A program made the position numbers and the translations under genes. Positions 1 through 8,737 of a stretch of 64,000 bases of DNA are shown here, one piece after another (position 1 is the first letter of the stretch; each line of letters opens with the position of its first letter). Under the pieces are notes generated by a model that was given only the letters and a program-made list of their open reading frames with translations, did no database searches and had not been told where the DNA came from. Origin of the DNA: an uncultured Pseudomonadota bacterium (GTDB taxonomy: Bacteria; Myxococcota_A; Bradymonadia; Bradymonadales; GCA-2716585); the NCBI GenBank assembly GCA_937123825.1, contig CAKZKQ010000744.1, forward strand, positions 1-64,000. The letters are read 5' to 3'.

Positions 1-157
1 GGCATTTCGTCGAAACACACTTCAGCGGGAGGGCGGGGACGGACGACTGGCGAGGTTTATGGGCTTGGTGCCTGCGCCCAGACGTGTATGCCCGGCTTGA
101 TTTGGGGGCAGGATAGGCGGCAATCGCTCGCCTTCCTGCCGGCCCTTGTTGAGGCAA

Positions 158-301
158 CGGCGTTGGTCATCAAGTTCCAGGGCCGCTCGGTAAGGCGGGC
201 TATCGCCGCCTGCCTTCGCCCCCATGGCGTCACTGTCGGCGTTGGTCATCAAGTTCCAGGGCCGCTCGGTAAGGCGGGCTATCGCCGCCTGCCTTCGCCC
301 C
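158..301. repeat. 65-bp direct repeat, two copies with a 14-bp spacer
   Basis: Positions 158-222 and 237-301 appear identical by eye and start CGGCGTTGGTCATCAAGTTC. The period is 79 bp and the spacer is GCCCATGGCGTCACTGT-like. Neither copy lies in a supported gene. The identity implies a recent duplication or active homogenisation. No terminal inverted repeats or transposase are visible. Confidence 0.85.
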
Positions 302-370
302 AAAAGAGCCGACGCTCCCTTGGAAAGCCTCCCACAACCCCACCGCCCAACCAAAACCCTCTTGGAAAGC

Positions 371-600
371 CCCACAAGCCGTCACCACAGCCCATCCAAC
401 CTCCAAAAACGAAGCAATTTCGACAAAATGCCCCACTCCCACCGGCGAAGCCAAGAACCCAACCCATCGCAAATGCTATCAGCGAGCAACGCGAGCGCAC
501 CACAAGGGAGCCAAGCGCAGCGCCGGCGACCGAACCACAAGGAAGCCAAGCGAAGCGCCGGCGACCGAACCGAAAGCGCAGCGCCAGCAAGCGAACCATC
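371..600 (+). repeat. Dispersed repeat, copy 1 (inverted relative to 22870-23068)
   Basis: The plus strand here aligns with the reverse complement of 22870-23068. Shared blocks include CCTCCAAAAACGAA, CAATTTCG-CAAAATGCCC, CCGGCGAAGCCAAGAACCCA and CCCATCGCAAATGC, in the same order and spacing. The 3' half is a GCGAGC/AAGCGCAGCGCC-rich variable-length run. Both copies start within about 30 bp of a stop codon and read in the same sense as the gene they follow. Confidence 0.75.
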
Positions 601-629
601 GGCCCCCACCCAAATGATTCAAACCCCAC

Positions 630-1652
<1,023 letters not shown>

Positions 1653-2002
1653 GGGACGTCCCTGTCCTGAATGCATCAACAACACACCATCGCCCACAAT
1701 GTAGGTGCAAATAAGACATGCACCCAATTTTTCGGTGTTTGTAGGCGATCGTCGGTCATCGCCCCGCGTCTGACATCGGCGGTTGCGGGCGATGGGATGA
1801 ACAAAGGGGTGATCGGGTGGGGTCTTTGCGGGCTTGGATCGGTCGTGGTAGTTGAAGAGGGCCCCTGCATCACGCACACTTCAGGCTGTGTCTGGTGCTC
1901 GACATCGACGATACCGGGGTTGTGACCCGTTTTGGTTGGCCGACTGCGCTCGACATGCGCTCGGCGTGACCCGCAAGGGGTCTCTTTGGAGATGAAGGCC
2001 GA
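1653..2002. other. Divergent intergenic region between kinase and FGE-like genes
   Basis: This 350-bp spacer separates divergently transcribed genes and should hold both promoters, but I cannot assign -35/-10 boxes with confidence. The clearest structure is a 6-bp inverted repeat, GGTGCA (1704-1709) and TGCACC (1719-1724), around a 9-bp AT-rich centre about 50 bp upstream of the kinase start. It is a candidate operator or small hairpin. No small gene is supported. Confidence 0.4.
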
Positions 2003-3190
2003 ATGAAGACAGCTTTGTTCTACGGCGGATTGGTCCTGGCGGCGCTGGGGCTGAGCTGGCCCGCCCTTGCCCAGGACGGCGGGGCTTGCCAGGACGATGA
2101 TCAGTGCCCTGGGCCTGCCCACGTCTGCCAGAAGGGGCGCTGCGTGGTGGATCCCCTGGCGGAGGAGCGGTTGATGCGCATGCTCCTGGGCGCGGTGGAT
2201 CGCTCAGTGGTGCAGCCGTGTCAGGCGTTGCCGGTCTTCAACAAGGCGCTGGATTTGGCCAAAGATGCAGGGCTTAGAGCGCGCGTGTCGATGATCGAGG
2301 GGCGGATCGACATCACCCAGGAGGCGTGCACCACGGGCGGCTTTGGGGTGCTTAGCAGCAGCCGCAAGAGCAAGGACGGGGCGTCGATGGTCTTGGTGCC
2401 GGGGGGATACTTTCGGCGCGGATCGGATCGGATGAGCTTGCAGAGCGGGCTGAAGGTCTGCCGCGAGACCTACTCTCACCCGGACGACTGCACGACGGAC
2501 TGGTTTCAGCGCGAGTCGCCGCGTCGAGACATTGAGCTGAGCCCCTTCTACATTGACCAGTACGAGGTGACCAACGCCCAGTACAGCGCCTGCGTGGCCG
2601 CTGGGGACTGTCAGACGCTCGATTACAGCGCGTGCAACATCTACGACCCGGAGAGCGGCCGCTGGGAGATGGGGGGCAAGGGTCCAGGGTCACTCAAAGG
2701 GCCGCAGCACCCGGTGGTGTGCGTGTCGTGGCACCAGGCGGACGCGTATTGTCGCTGGGCGGGCAAGCGCTTGCCGACCGAGGCGCAGTGGGAAAAAGCC
2801 GCGCGCGGCCACAAGGACGACCGCGAGTTTCCCTGGGGGCAAAACTGGGAGCCGACGTGGCTCAACTGGGGCGAACTGGCCGGTTTTGGCAAAGACGACG
2901 GCTTTGAAACCAGCGCTCCGGTGGGCTCTTTTCCCAAGAACGTCAGCCCTTACGGCGCTTACGACATGGCTGGCAACGTCTGGGAGTGGACCGCCGATTG
3001 GCAGGACGACGCCTTTTACCAGCATGCGCCGCTCAAAGACCCCTTCAACGACCTTGGCGGCGCCAATCGGATCGTGCGCGGGGGCTCGTGGAGCTTTGCG
3101 GGCAACGGCGCCCGCGTGGCCTACCGTTATTTTGAACAACCCGAGGCGCGGGACGACGCGCTGGGCTTTCGTTGCGTGCAGAAACCATGA
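2003..3190 (+). CDS. Exported FGE/SUMF1-fold protein (paralogue 1)
   Basis: A 395-residue exported protein. Residues 1-23 are a signal peptide ending ALAQ. A Cys-rich stretch (CQDDDQCPGP..CQKGRC) follows, then a formylglycine-generating-enzyme-fold domain from about residue 130 to the end: MVLVPGGYFRRGSD, YEVTNAQYSAC, RLPTEAQWEKAARG, MAGNVWEWTAD, RGGSW and a final GFRC. True FGE enzymes carry a Cys pair in the segment after RGGS; that segment here is WSFAGNGARVAYRY and has no Cys, so sulfatase maturation is unlikely and a binding or structural role is more plausible. The stop overlaps the next gene's ATG by 4 bp. Residues 224-332 match paralogue 2 exactly. Confidence 0.88.
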   Translation: MKTALFYGGLVLAALGLSWPALAQDGGACQDDDQCPGPAHVCQKGRCVVDPLAEERLMRMLLGAVDRSVVQPCQALPVFNKALDLAKDAGLRARVSMIEGRIDITQEACTTGGFGVLSSSRKSKDGASMVLVPGGYFRRGSDRMSLQSGLKVCRETYSHPDDCTTDWFQRESPRRDIELSPFYIDQYEVTNAQYSACVAAGDCQTLDYSACNIYDPESGRWEMGGKGPGSLKGPQHPVVCVSWHQADAYCRWAGKRLPTEAQWEKAARGHKDDREFPWGQNWEPTWLNWGELAGFGKDDGFETSAPVGSFPKNVSPYGAYDMAGNVWEWTADWQDDAFYQHAPLKDPFNDLGGANRIVRGGSWSFAGNGARVAYRYFEQPEARDDALGFRCVQKP

Positions 3191-4596
3191 TCAACCCTCC
3201 AAACATTTGGGGCCTGCGCGCGGTCATGGGGCCTGTCCTGGGGCTTGTGGCGGCGTTGCTGTGGGTGGTGTGGCCCGGCGCCGCGCTGGCCCAGCAGTCC
3301 CAATGCCCGGATCCCTACGCCGCTCAGCAGGCCGCCGAGCGCTGCCAACGTCTGGCACGCGCCGGTCAGTGTCGTCCGGCGCGCCTTGCCTGTCAGCAAG
3401 CCATCGACCACTGCCCCAGCGCCGCGTCCCACACCAAAGCTCTGGCCCAGGTCGAGTCCACCTGTCGCCCCAAAGCGCGCCCCGAGCGCCTGGGGCCCGA
3501 CAAGACCTGCCGCAACAATGGCCAGTGCCGCCGTGGGCTCAGTTGCCAGCGCGGCACCTGCAAGCCGGCCAAAGACGCCCGCGTCAGGGTGCTGGAGCTG
3601 CAGCTCCACGCCCGGATCGCGGCGCCCTGGTCGCCGTGCGACGCCAGGACCATGCTTGAGATGGCCTGCGGGGTGGCCACAGACGCGGGCCACAAGGATC
3701 TTCAAGACGAGTTGGCCGCCGAACTTCAACTCTCCCGCGAGATGTGCACCGCGTACCAGGGCGAGCTTTGCGGCAGAGACGTCGACATGGACGCTCAGAT
3801 GGCGGTGGTGCCTTCGGGGCCGTTTTCCAGGGGTTCGGACGACGCGGGCGTGCAAAACGGCCTGAAGGTCTGCCGCGAGACCTACACCAGCCCCGACGAC
3901 TGCACCGCGTCGTGGTTCAAGCGCGAGGGCCCCAGCGCCCAAATCACCCTCGACACCTTTGAGATCGACCGCTACGAGGTGACCAACGCCCAGTACAGCG
4001 CCTGCGTGGCCGCCGGAGGGTGCTCCACCCTCGATTACGGCCAGTGCAACATCTACGAGCCGTCCTCGGGCACCTGGGCCATCGGCGGCAAGGGTCCGGG
4101 GTCGCTCAAGGGTCCTCAGCACCCGGTGGTGTGCGTGTCGTGGCATCAGGCGGACGCGTATTGCCGCTGGGCGGGCAAGCGCCTGCCGACCGAGGCGCAG
4201 TGGGAGAAGGCCGCGCGTGGCCACAAGGACGACCGCGAGTTTCCCTGGGGGCAAAACTGGGAGCCGACCTGGCTCAACTGGGGCGAATTGGCTGGTTTTG
4301 GCAAAGACGACGGCTTTGAGACCAGCGCTCCGGTGGGCTCTTTTCCCAAAAACGTCAGCCCTTACGGCGCTTACGACATGGCTGGCAACGTCTGGGAGTG
4401 GACCGCCGACCGCTTCAAGTCCGAATACTACGCCGAAGCCCCCACCAGCAACCCCACCAACACCAACCAGGGCGACGCTCGGGTGATGCGCGGGGGGTCG
4501 TGGAGCTTTGCGGGCAACGGCGCCCGCGTGGCCTACCGCTACTACAACGACCCCGACGTGCTGGACGACGCAGTGGGCTTCCGCTGCGTGCGCTGA
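3187..4596 (+). CDS. Exported FGE/SUMF1-fold protein (paralogue 2)
   Basis: Paralogue of the preceding gene, about 469 residues. The ATG at 3187 forms an ATGA overlap with the upstream stop, implying translational coupling; ATGs at 3172 and 3226 are alternatives. An N-terminal hydrophobic segment ending GAALAQQ is a signal peptide. A longer Cys-rich region follows (CRNNGQCRRGLSCQRGTC), then the FGE-like domain (MAVVPSGPFSRGSD, YEVTNAQYSAC, LPTEAQWEKAARG, GNVWEWTAD, RGGSW, GFRCVR). As in paralogue 1, the catalytic Cys pair of genuine FGE is absent. The two proteins probably act together outside the cytoplasm. The ligand is unknown. Confidence 0.88.
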   Translation: MINPPNIWGLRAVMGPVLGLVAALLWVVWPGAALAQQSQCPDPYAAQQAAERCQRLARAGQCRPARLACQQAIDHCPSAASHTKALAQVESTCRPKARPERLGPDKTCRNNGQCRRGLSCQRGTCKPAKDARVRVLELQLHARIAAPWSPCDARTMLEMACGVATDAGHKDLQDELAAELQLSREMCTAYQGELCGRDVDMDAQMAVVPSGPFSRGSDDAGVQNGLKVCRETYTSPDDCTASWFKREGPSAQITLDTFEIDRYEVTNAQYSACVAAGGCSTLDYGQCNIYEPSSGTWAIGGKGPGSLKGPQHPVVCVSWHQADAYCRWAGKRLPTEAQWEKAARGHKDDREFPWGQNWEPTWLNWGELAGFGKDDGFETSAPVGSFPKNVSPYGAYDMAGNVWEWTADRFKSEYYAEAPTSNPTNTNQGDARVMRGGSWSFAGNGARVAYRYYNDPDVLDDAVGFRCVR

Positions 4597-4674
4597 GAGC
4601 CTTCACACCGCACACGCACCAGCCACAAAGGCTCGCCCATCAAAGGGACAACGGCTCAGGCACCGAGCCCAACG

Positions 4675-6357
4675 TCAGTAAAGCGTCTCCAGGGCGATGC
4701 CCTTGTAGTAGTGCTGGAGGATCTTGCGGTAGTTGTACTTGCGCAGGCCCATGTTCATGGCGCCGGTCTGGCACATCCCCGAGCCGTGACCAAAACCCCC
4801 GCCCTTGAAATCAAAGCGCTTGGGAAAACCCCGGTCATCGCGGGTCACGGTCATGACAAACATCGACGAGCGCAGCCCCCCAAAGAGCCGCCGGATCGCC
4901 AACTCGCGGTCCAGCTCCACTGAGCCAAACTCGCCGTCGATCCGCATCCGAATGATCCGCCCCGACACGCCGCGCGCCAAAATGGCCACGTCTTTAAGCC
5001 GCCCGATGTCCTGAATCCGGTTCAATTTGGCCTGAACGGTGTCGATATCAACCGTCTTCTCCCAGCGGAAGGTCCGGTTGCCGCCGTATTTGTCGGTGTT
5101 GCACCACGCCTGCACGTCGCGCGTGAGCCACTGGCTGATGTTGCGCTCGTTGATGCCGCCGGCAAAGTTCCCCGAGCCCCCACCCCCAACGTCCATTCGA
5201 CCCCGCAGATACGGCGCCGCTTCGCCGCCCCACACAAGATCATTGTCCTCGGTGTGGCCGCCGCAGTTGGAGCTGTAGCGGGCATCGACGATCCGCCAGT
5301 CGCCCTTGAGGCTAGAGGCCTCAAACATGACCACCCCACGGGTCTCTTCGACGGCGCGGTTGGTGCGGGGGTGCTCGTTGCTCAGCCCCGAGTAGACCTG
5401 GCAGTGGACCTCGCTGCACTTCAAAAAGGGGTCGCCCAGGTGACGCACGCCCACGGCGCCCAAAATGTGCCCGCGCGCCGCCACGGCCTGGGCCTTGAGG
5501 GACTCTATCGGGGCCGAGGTGTAGACCTCGCTGGGCACCACACCCTTGACCAGGGTCTCGATGGGCACGGCGTTGACCACGGCCAGCTTGCCTTCCTGGT
5601 CGGCGATGAAGAAGAGCTGGCCCGAGAAGCGGCGCTTGCCCTTGGGGGTCTTGATGGTGAAGGTCTGACCGGGCTCTTCGGGGGCAACCCAGACCACGTC
5701 GGGCCAGGTCTGCTTTTGCCGACGACCGCCGCCCGAGACGGTCAACTTGCCGCTGGGGTAGTCGAGCAGCTCGGTGTGCATCTCGGTCTCGACCCCAAAA
5801 CGGTCCTCGATCCGCTCGGCCAGCCGCGCCGCCTCTTTGTAACTGTCGTAGCCGCCAAGGCCAATGAGCACCACGCGGCTGTCAAAGCGGCGGCCACCGA
5901 CGGCAAAGAGCGCGCCGACCTCGTGGGGCGTGGCCAGATAGCCGCGATCAGCCCAGGCATCAATGGCGGCGTTGGTGGCGTCGGACTGATCGATGCCGCG
6001 TCGGCCCACCACCACCCAGTAACGGTAGCGCCCGGCCTTGCCGGCGCCGATGGAGACCTTGACCGGCTTGCGACCGTTGAGGAGCAAGACCGGATCGGGG
6101 ACACCGGGCGAAAAGACCCGCAGCGGGCCGTCAGAGGTGAACTCGGCCTTGGTGACCTCGTCAAAGACGCCCACATGGATGAGTGGCTCACCGCCGCGCG
6201 TAAAATTGAACTGGGGTGCGTAGAGCAGCGCGACGCGGTCGGCGGTGGTCAACTCTCCACCGCCATCGGCGCTCAACACAAGCGGCGCCGCGATGCACAG
6301 CGCCACCATGACCAACCAGAACACTGCCTTGATGTATTTTAGAGGCGACCTTTCCAT
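4675..6357 (-). CDS. SpoIID/LytB domain protein
   Basis: A 560-residue exported protein; residues 1-30 form an N-terminal hydrophobic signal or anchor (AVFWLVMVALCIAAPLVL). The C-terminal half is the SpoIID/LytB (amidase enhancer) domain: GVVPSEVYTSAPIESLKAQAVAARG with the conserved Glu, SSNCGGHTEDND, and the terminal GHGSGMCQTGA motif matching the family's GHGxGMsQyGA. In sporulating firmicutes SpoIID is a lytic transglycosylase acting on denuded glycan. In Gram-negatives the role is less clear but should be peptidoglycan remodelling in the periplasm. The N-terminal half has no recognised domain. It faces the FGE pair tail-to-tail, with 78 bp between stops. Confidence 0.88.
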   Translation of the reverse strand: MERSPLKYIKAVFWLVMVALCIAAPLVLSADGGGELTTADRVALLYAPQFNFTRGGEPLIHVGVFDEVTKAEFTSDGPLRVFSPGVPDPVLLLNGRKPVKVSIGAGKAGRYRYWVVVGRRGIDQSDATNAAIDAWADRGYLATPHEVGALFAVGGRRFDSRVVLIGLGGYDSYKEAARLAERIEDRFGVETEMHTELLDYPSGKLTVSGGGRRQKQTWPDVVWVAPEEPGQTFTIKTPKGKRRFSGQLFFIADQEGKLAVVNAVPIETLVKGVVPSEVYTSAPIESLKAQAVAARGHILGAVGVRHLGDPFLKCSEVHCQVYSGLSNEHPRTNRAVEETRGVVMFEASSLKGDWRIVDARYSSNCGGHTEDNDLVWGGEAAPYLRGRMDVGGGGSGNFAGGINERNISQWLTRDVQAWCNTDKYGGNRTFRWEKTVDIDTVQAKLNRIQDIGRLKDVAILARGVSGRIIRMRIDGEFGSVELDRELAIRRLFGGLRSSMFVMTVTRDDRGFPKRFDFKGGGFGHGSGMCQTGAMNMGLRKYNYRKILQHYYKGIALETLY

Positions 6358-6895
6358 GGAGCCCTCACCACCCCCGCTCGATGCGTCCCTGCATCCTCAA
6401 CGTCAAAAGGGGTTCTTAAAATTTTCCAGCGCGCAACTGGCCGCGTCTGACCATTGGAACCGAGCATCAGCAACTGTGATGGCGGCAGTGTCATCAGAGT
6501 GACAAAACAGCGGTCAGACACAGCTTGGAGCATTGGTCTGTGGGGGCAGCGTACACCGGCCACGGCGGAAAACCAACCTTGGATCACCGGGAGCTTGACA
6601 CATCGGCACCCGGACGCACCATTTGTGGCAGCCAAAAGGCGCGCGGTGGGCGGTTAGGCCCCACCATAAAGGCTTTTCAAATGGCCGCCGTTGGGGTATC
6701 CGCCCCTGTGGCTCCGCGTGTGGGCCGAATGCGTCGGGCGGCCGATGTGTTATGACATCAAAGGCGCGCCGCCATCGGCTCGGGCGCGCGCCACCATCAC
6801 AAAGGGCGTGTGGGACTGCTTCAAACACGCTCGGGGTGCGCAGCGGACGCCGTGTGGCTCGCCAGCGCCCCATCCTCAAGCAAACGAGAAGTGCT
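6358..6895. other. Divergent intergenic region of about 540 bp
   Basis: Lies between the divergently transcribed SpoIID and M50 protease genes. The open frames crossing it are continuations or shadows of flanking frames and have no recognisable protein sequence. An 8-bp inverted repeat GTCTGACC/GGTCAGAC (6445-6452, 6512-6519) is present but could be chance. I see no RNA gene or mobile element. Confidence 0.4.
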
Positions 6896-7594
6896 ATGAA
6901 CCGCATGTCCCGCAAAGTCATGACCATCGACGGGTTTCCCATCTTCGTCGATGTGACCTTCCTGCTGCTGGCGGCGCTCTTTGTCTTTCCGCAGTTTGGC
7001 AACACCTTCACGGAGCACTTCGCGGCTCTGCTCAAGGCGCCGATCCTCTTTGTCAGCATCGTCTTGCACGAGCTTGGCCACGCCTGGGCGATCCGGCGCT
7101 TTGGGTACGGCAAGAGCAAGGTCCTCTTGTGGGGCATGGGCGGGCTGTGCATCGGGCGCGGGACGCGCAACGACCGCCACGGGCTGTGGATTTCGCTGGC
7201 GGGGCCGCTGGCGGGGTTGGCGCTGGGGCTGCCGATGCTGGGCTTGTGGATGTTGATCCCGGATTACACGGGGAACAACGGTGAGTCGCTTTGGTTGGCC
7301 CACAGCGTGTTGCAGTTTACGGTGTTTGTGAACGTGGGGTGGTCGCTGCTGAACCTCTTGCCGATCTTCCCGCTTGATGGCGGCAAGGTGTTGACCTACC
7401 TGCTGCGGATCTACGGCAAGATGGACCGGGACAAGTCGCTGCGGCGCACGGGCCTGATTGGCTTGATCCTGTGCGTGCCGTTGTTGCTGCTCTCGGCCGT
7501 CAGCGGCCAGATCTTCACGGTGGTCATCCTCTTCTTCATCGCCCAGGGCGCCTGGCAGGCGTACAAACGCGGCACCGCCGCCGTCAACATCTGA
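6896..7594 (+). CDS. Site-2 protease family (M50) membrane metalloprotease
   Basis: A polytopic protein of 232 residues with the M50 signature: zinc-binding HELGH at residues 58-62 in a transmembrane helix, and the downstream LLPIFPLDGGK motif, whose Asp is the third zinc ligand. Four to six hydrophobic segments are visible. The family cuts transmembrane substrates such as anti-sigma factors, or processes membrane proteins. The short form without PDZ or CBS domains resembles SpoIVFB-like members. The ATG at 6896 follows a GAGAAG ribosome site; longer upstream frames run through non-coding-looking sequence. It is followed after 8 bp by a small anchored protein, likely co-transcribed. Confidence 0.87.
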   Translation: MNRMSRKVMTIDGFPIFVDVTFLLLAALFVFPQFGNTFTEHFAALLKAPILFVSIVLHELGHAWAIRRFGYGKSKVLLWGMGGLCIGRGTRNDRHGLWISLAGPLAGLALGLPMLGLWMLIPDYTGNNGESLWLAHSVLQFTVFVNVGWSLLNLLPIFPLDGGKVLTYLLRIYGKMDRDKSLRRTGLIGLILCVPLLLLSAVSGQIFTVVILFFIAQGAWQAYKRGTAAVNI

Positions 7595-7602
7595 GCCCAA
7601 CC

Positions 7603-8091
7603 ATGAAGGCACTCAAACACCCCACCGTCCAGGCGCTGCTCATCGGCCTGGTGGTCATCATCCTGGGCGGCGTGGCCAAGGTCTACTACGACCAGGCCTC
7701 CATCCCCGAGCAGACCCGGCGCAACACCGCCCTTGGAGAGGTCCTTGACGGCGTGCCTGACGCGCTGGAGAAGCACCTCGACGCCCTGCCCGAGGACAAG
7801 CGCGCGCTGCCTCCAGCAGCCGGATGGACGCCTGCGAAGATGTCGTGCGCCGAGCCGGTGCAGATCGCGCCCGAAGAGGCGGCGGACCCGACCTGGGCGG
7901 CGTTGGGACTGGATTTTAGCAAGCCGACGACATTTCAATTCCGCTGGCGCGTCGACAAAGACGCCTTCACGCTCCTGGCGCGGACCGACAGCGACTGCGA
8001 CGGCCTCTATCAGGTGCACAAGCTCACCGGCGAGCGCGGCATGCTGGGCCTGACGACCGAGAATGTGAAGGTGGAGAACCCAGGGGAGTAG
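7603..8091 (+). CDS. N-terminally anchored protein of unknown function
   Basis: A 162-residue protein with one transmembrane helix near residues 9-26 (VQALLIGLVVIILGGVAKVYY) and the rest predicted outside the membrane. Two Cys and FQFRWRVDKDAFTLLARTDS followed by DCDG recall the globular part of pseudopilin-like proteins, where a polypeptide ends with an Asp-rich DxDGD-type loop, but no prepilin cleavage site is evident. It starts 8 bp after the M50 protease stop, so it may be that protease's substrate or partner. I do not recognise the family. Confidence 0.72.
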   Translation: MKALKHPTVQALLIGLVVIILGGVAKVYYDQASIPEQTRRNTALGEVLDGVPDALEKHLDALPEDKRALPPAAGWTPAKMSCAEPVQIAPEEAADPTWAALGLDFSKPTTFQFRWRVDKDAFTLLARTDSDCDGLYQVHKLTGERGMLGLTTENVKVENPGE

Positions 8092-8146
8092 GCACTGGGT
8101 CGTGTCGAGCTTTTGGGGGTCAGGCTTTTTGAAGCAGACGCCTTAA

Positions 8147-8187
8147 TCAAGCGCCTTAACTCAAGCGCCTTGGCTCAAGCGCCCTCA
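8147..8187 (-). repeat. 14-bp tandem repeat at the 3' end of the putative immunity gene
   Basis: TCAAGCGCC recurs at 8147, 8161 and 8175 with a 14-bp period. On the minus strand this reads GGCGCTTGA three times. The first copy supplies the terminal Gly-Ala-stop of the 8175-8645 gene and the others follow the stop. It looks like small tandem duplication of the gene end. Confidence 0.75.
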
Positions 8188-8645
8188 ACGCGGGCGCGCA
8201 GCGCCTCAATCTGCGCCTCAAAGTCCGACCACCAGGGCAAACCCAGAACAGGCAGGCCGTTGTCCCGAGCGTCGGCGGCGATCAGCTCGGCGTAGTGAAG
8301 CACGGCCCTGTCAAAGCTGCCCTGGCTGACCACGACCTCATTGTCCATCGCGTCCATGATCAACACACCGCCGTCAAAGACCTCATCGGGCTCAAGCTCT
8401 CCGGGCTCAAAGTCGCCGGGGTAGCTGTAACCGGCTCCATCGTCTCCAAAACCGGTATGGGCCAGCACCCCAGCCATAAAGTCGTTCAAGCTCGACGCGT
8501 TCTGGTCAAAGAGGTAGTGCAGCGCCATCCATTCTTCGGGCTCCTGAGGCACGTCCAGGTTGATCCGAGGCCAAAGCTTGTTCGGGTCGTCGCTCTTGCC
8601 CCAGACACAAGCACCGAGCCAAGCGTCATCAATGATCAAACTCAT
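8175..8645 (-). CDS. Putative immunity protein for the adjacent EndoU-like toxin
   Basis: A 156-residue cytoplasmic protein with no signal peptide or membrane segment, and strongly acidic (long runs such as PGELEPDEVFDGG). No family is recognised. It lies 92 bp downstream of the EndoU-like toxin on the same strand and has a GGAGGGT ribosome site about 10 bp before its ATG. Small size, acidity and position immediately after a polymorphic toxin are classic for an immunity protein that neutralises a basic nuclease tip. This is inferred from context, not from sequence homology. Confidence 0.6.
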   Translation of the reverse strand: MSLIIDDAWLGACVWGKSDDPNKLWPRINLDVPQEPEEWMALHYLFDQNASSLNDFMAGVLAHTGFGDDGAGYSYPGDFEPGELEPDEVFDGGVLIMDAMDNEVVVSQGSFDRAVLHYAELIAADARDNGLPVLGLPWWSDFEAQIEALRARVEGA

Positions 8646-8737
8646 CCTTATTTGACCCTCCAGCCGCGCTCAAAAATCGCGCGGAGACCAGTGGTTCACC
8701 AAACAAGAAGGCCTGCGCGCGGCCCTCCCAAAACGCA

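Larger units (their letters stand above)
1..629. other. Repeat-rich non-coding region downstream of the kinase gene
   Basis: No convincing gene is seen. The open frames here overlap each other, lack recognisable domains and follow simple-sequence composition. The stretch holds a 65-bp direct repeat (158-222 and 237-301), a shorter direct repeat (TTGGAAAGCC at about 320 and 363), and from about 371 to 600 a degenerate segment related in inverted orientation to 22870-23068. Within 499-570 a roughly 35-bp unit rich in AAGCGCAGCGCCGGCGACCG recurs nearly twice in tandem. It lies just 3' of the minus-strand kinase, so it may be decayed DNA or a repeat family that collects behind genes. Confidence 0.6.

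Noticed and set aside
3127..4254. Antisense frame of 375 codons over the FGE paralogues
   Set aside because: No domains; the same shadow frame exists in both paralogues because their DNA is similar.
5254..6342. Plus-strand frame of 362 codons inside the SpoIID gene
   Set aside because: Antisense shadow; the minus-strand frame has the SpoIID signature.
6623..6895. N-terminal extension of the M50 protease frame
   Set aside because: The extra residues are basic, Pro/Arg-rich and lie before a good GAGAAG-ATG start; the M50 fold begins at the chosen start.
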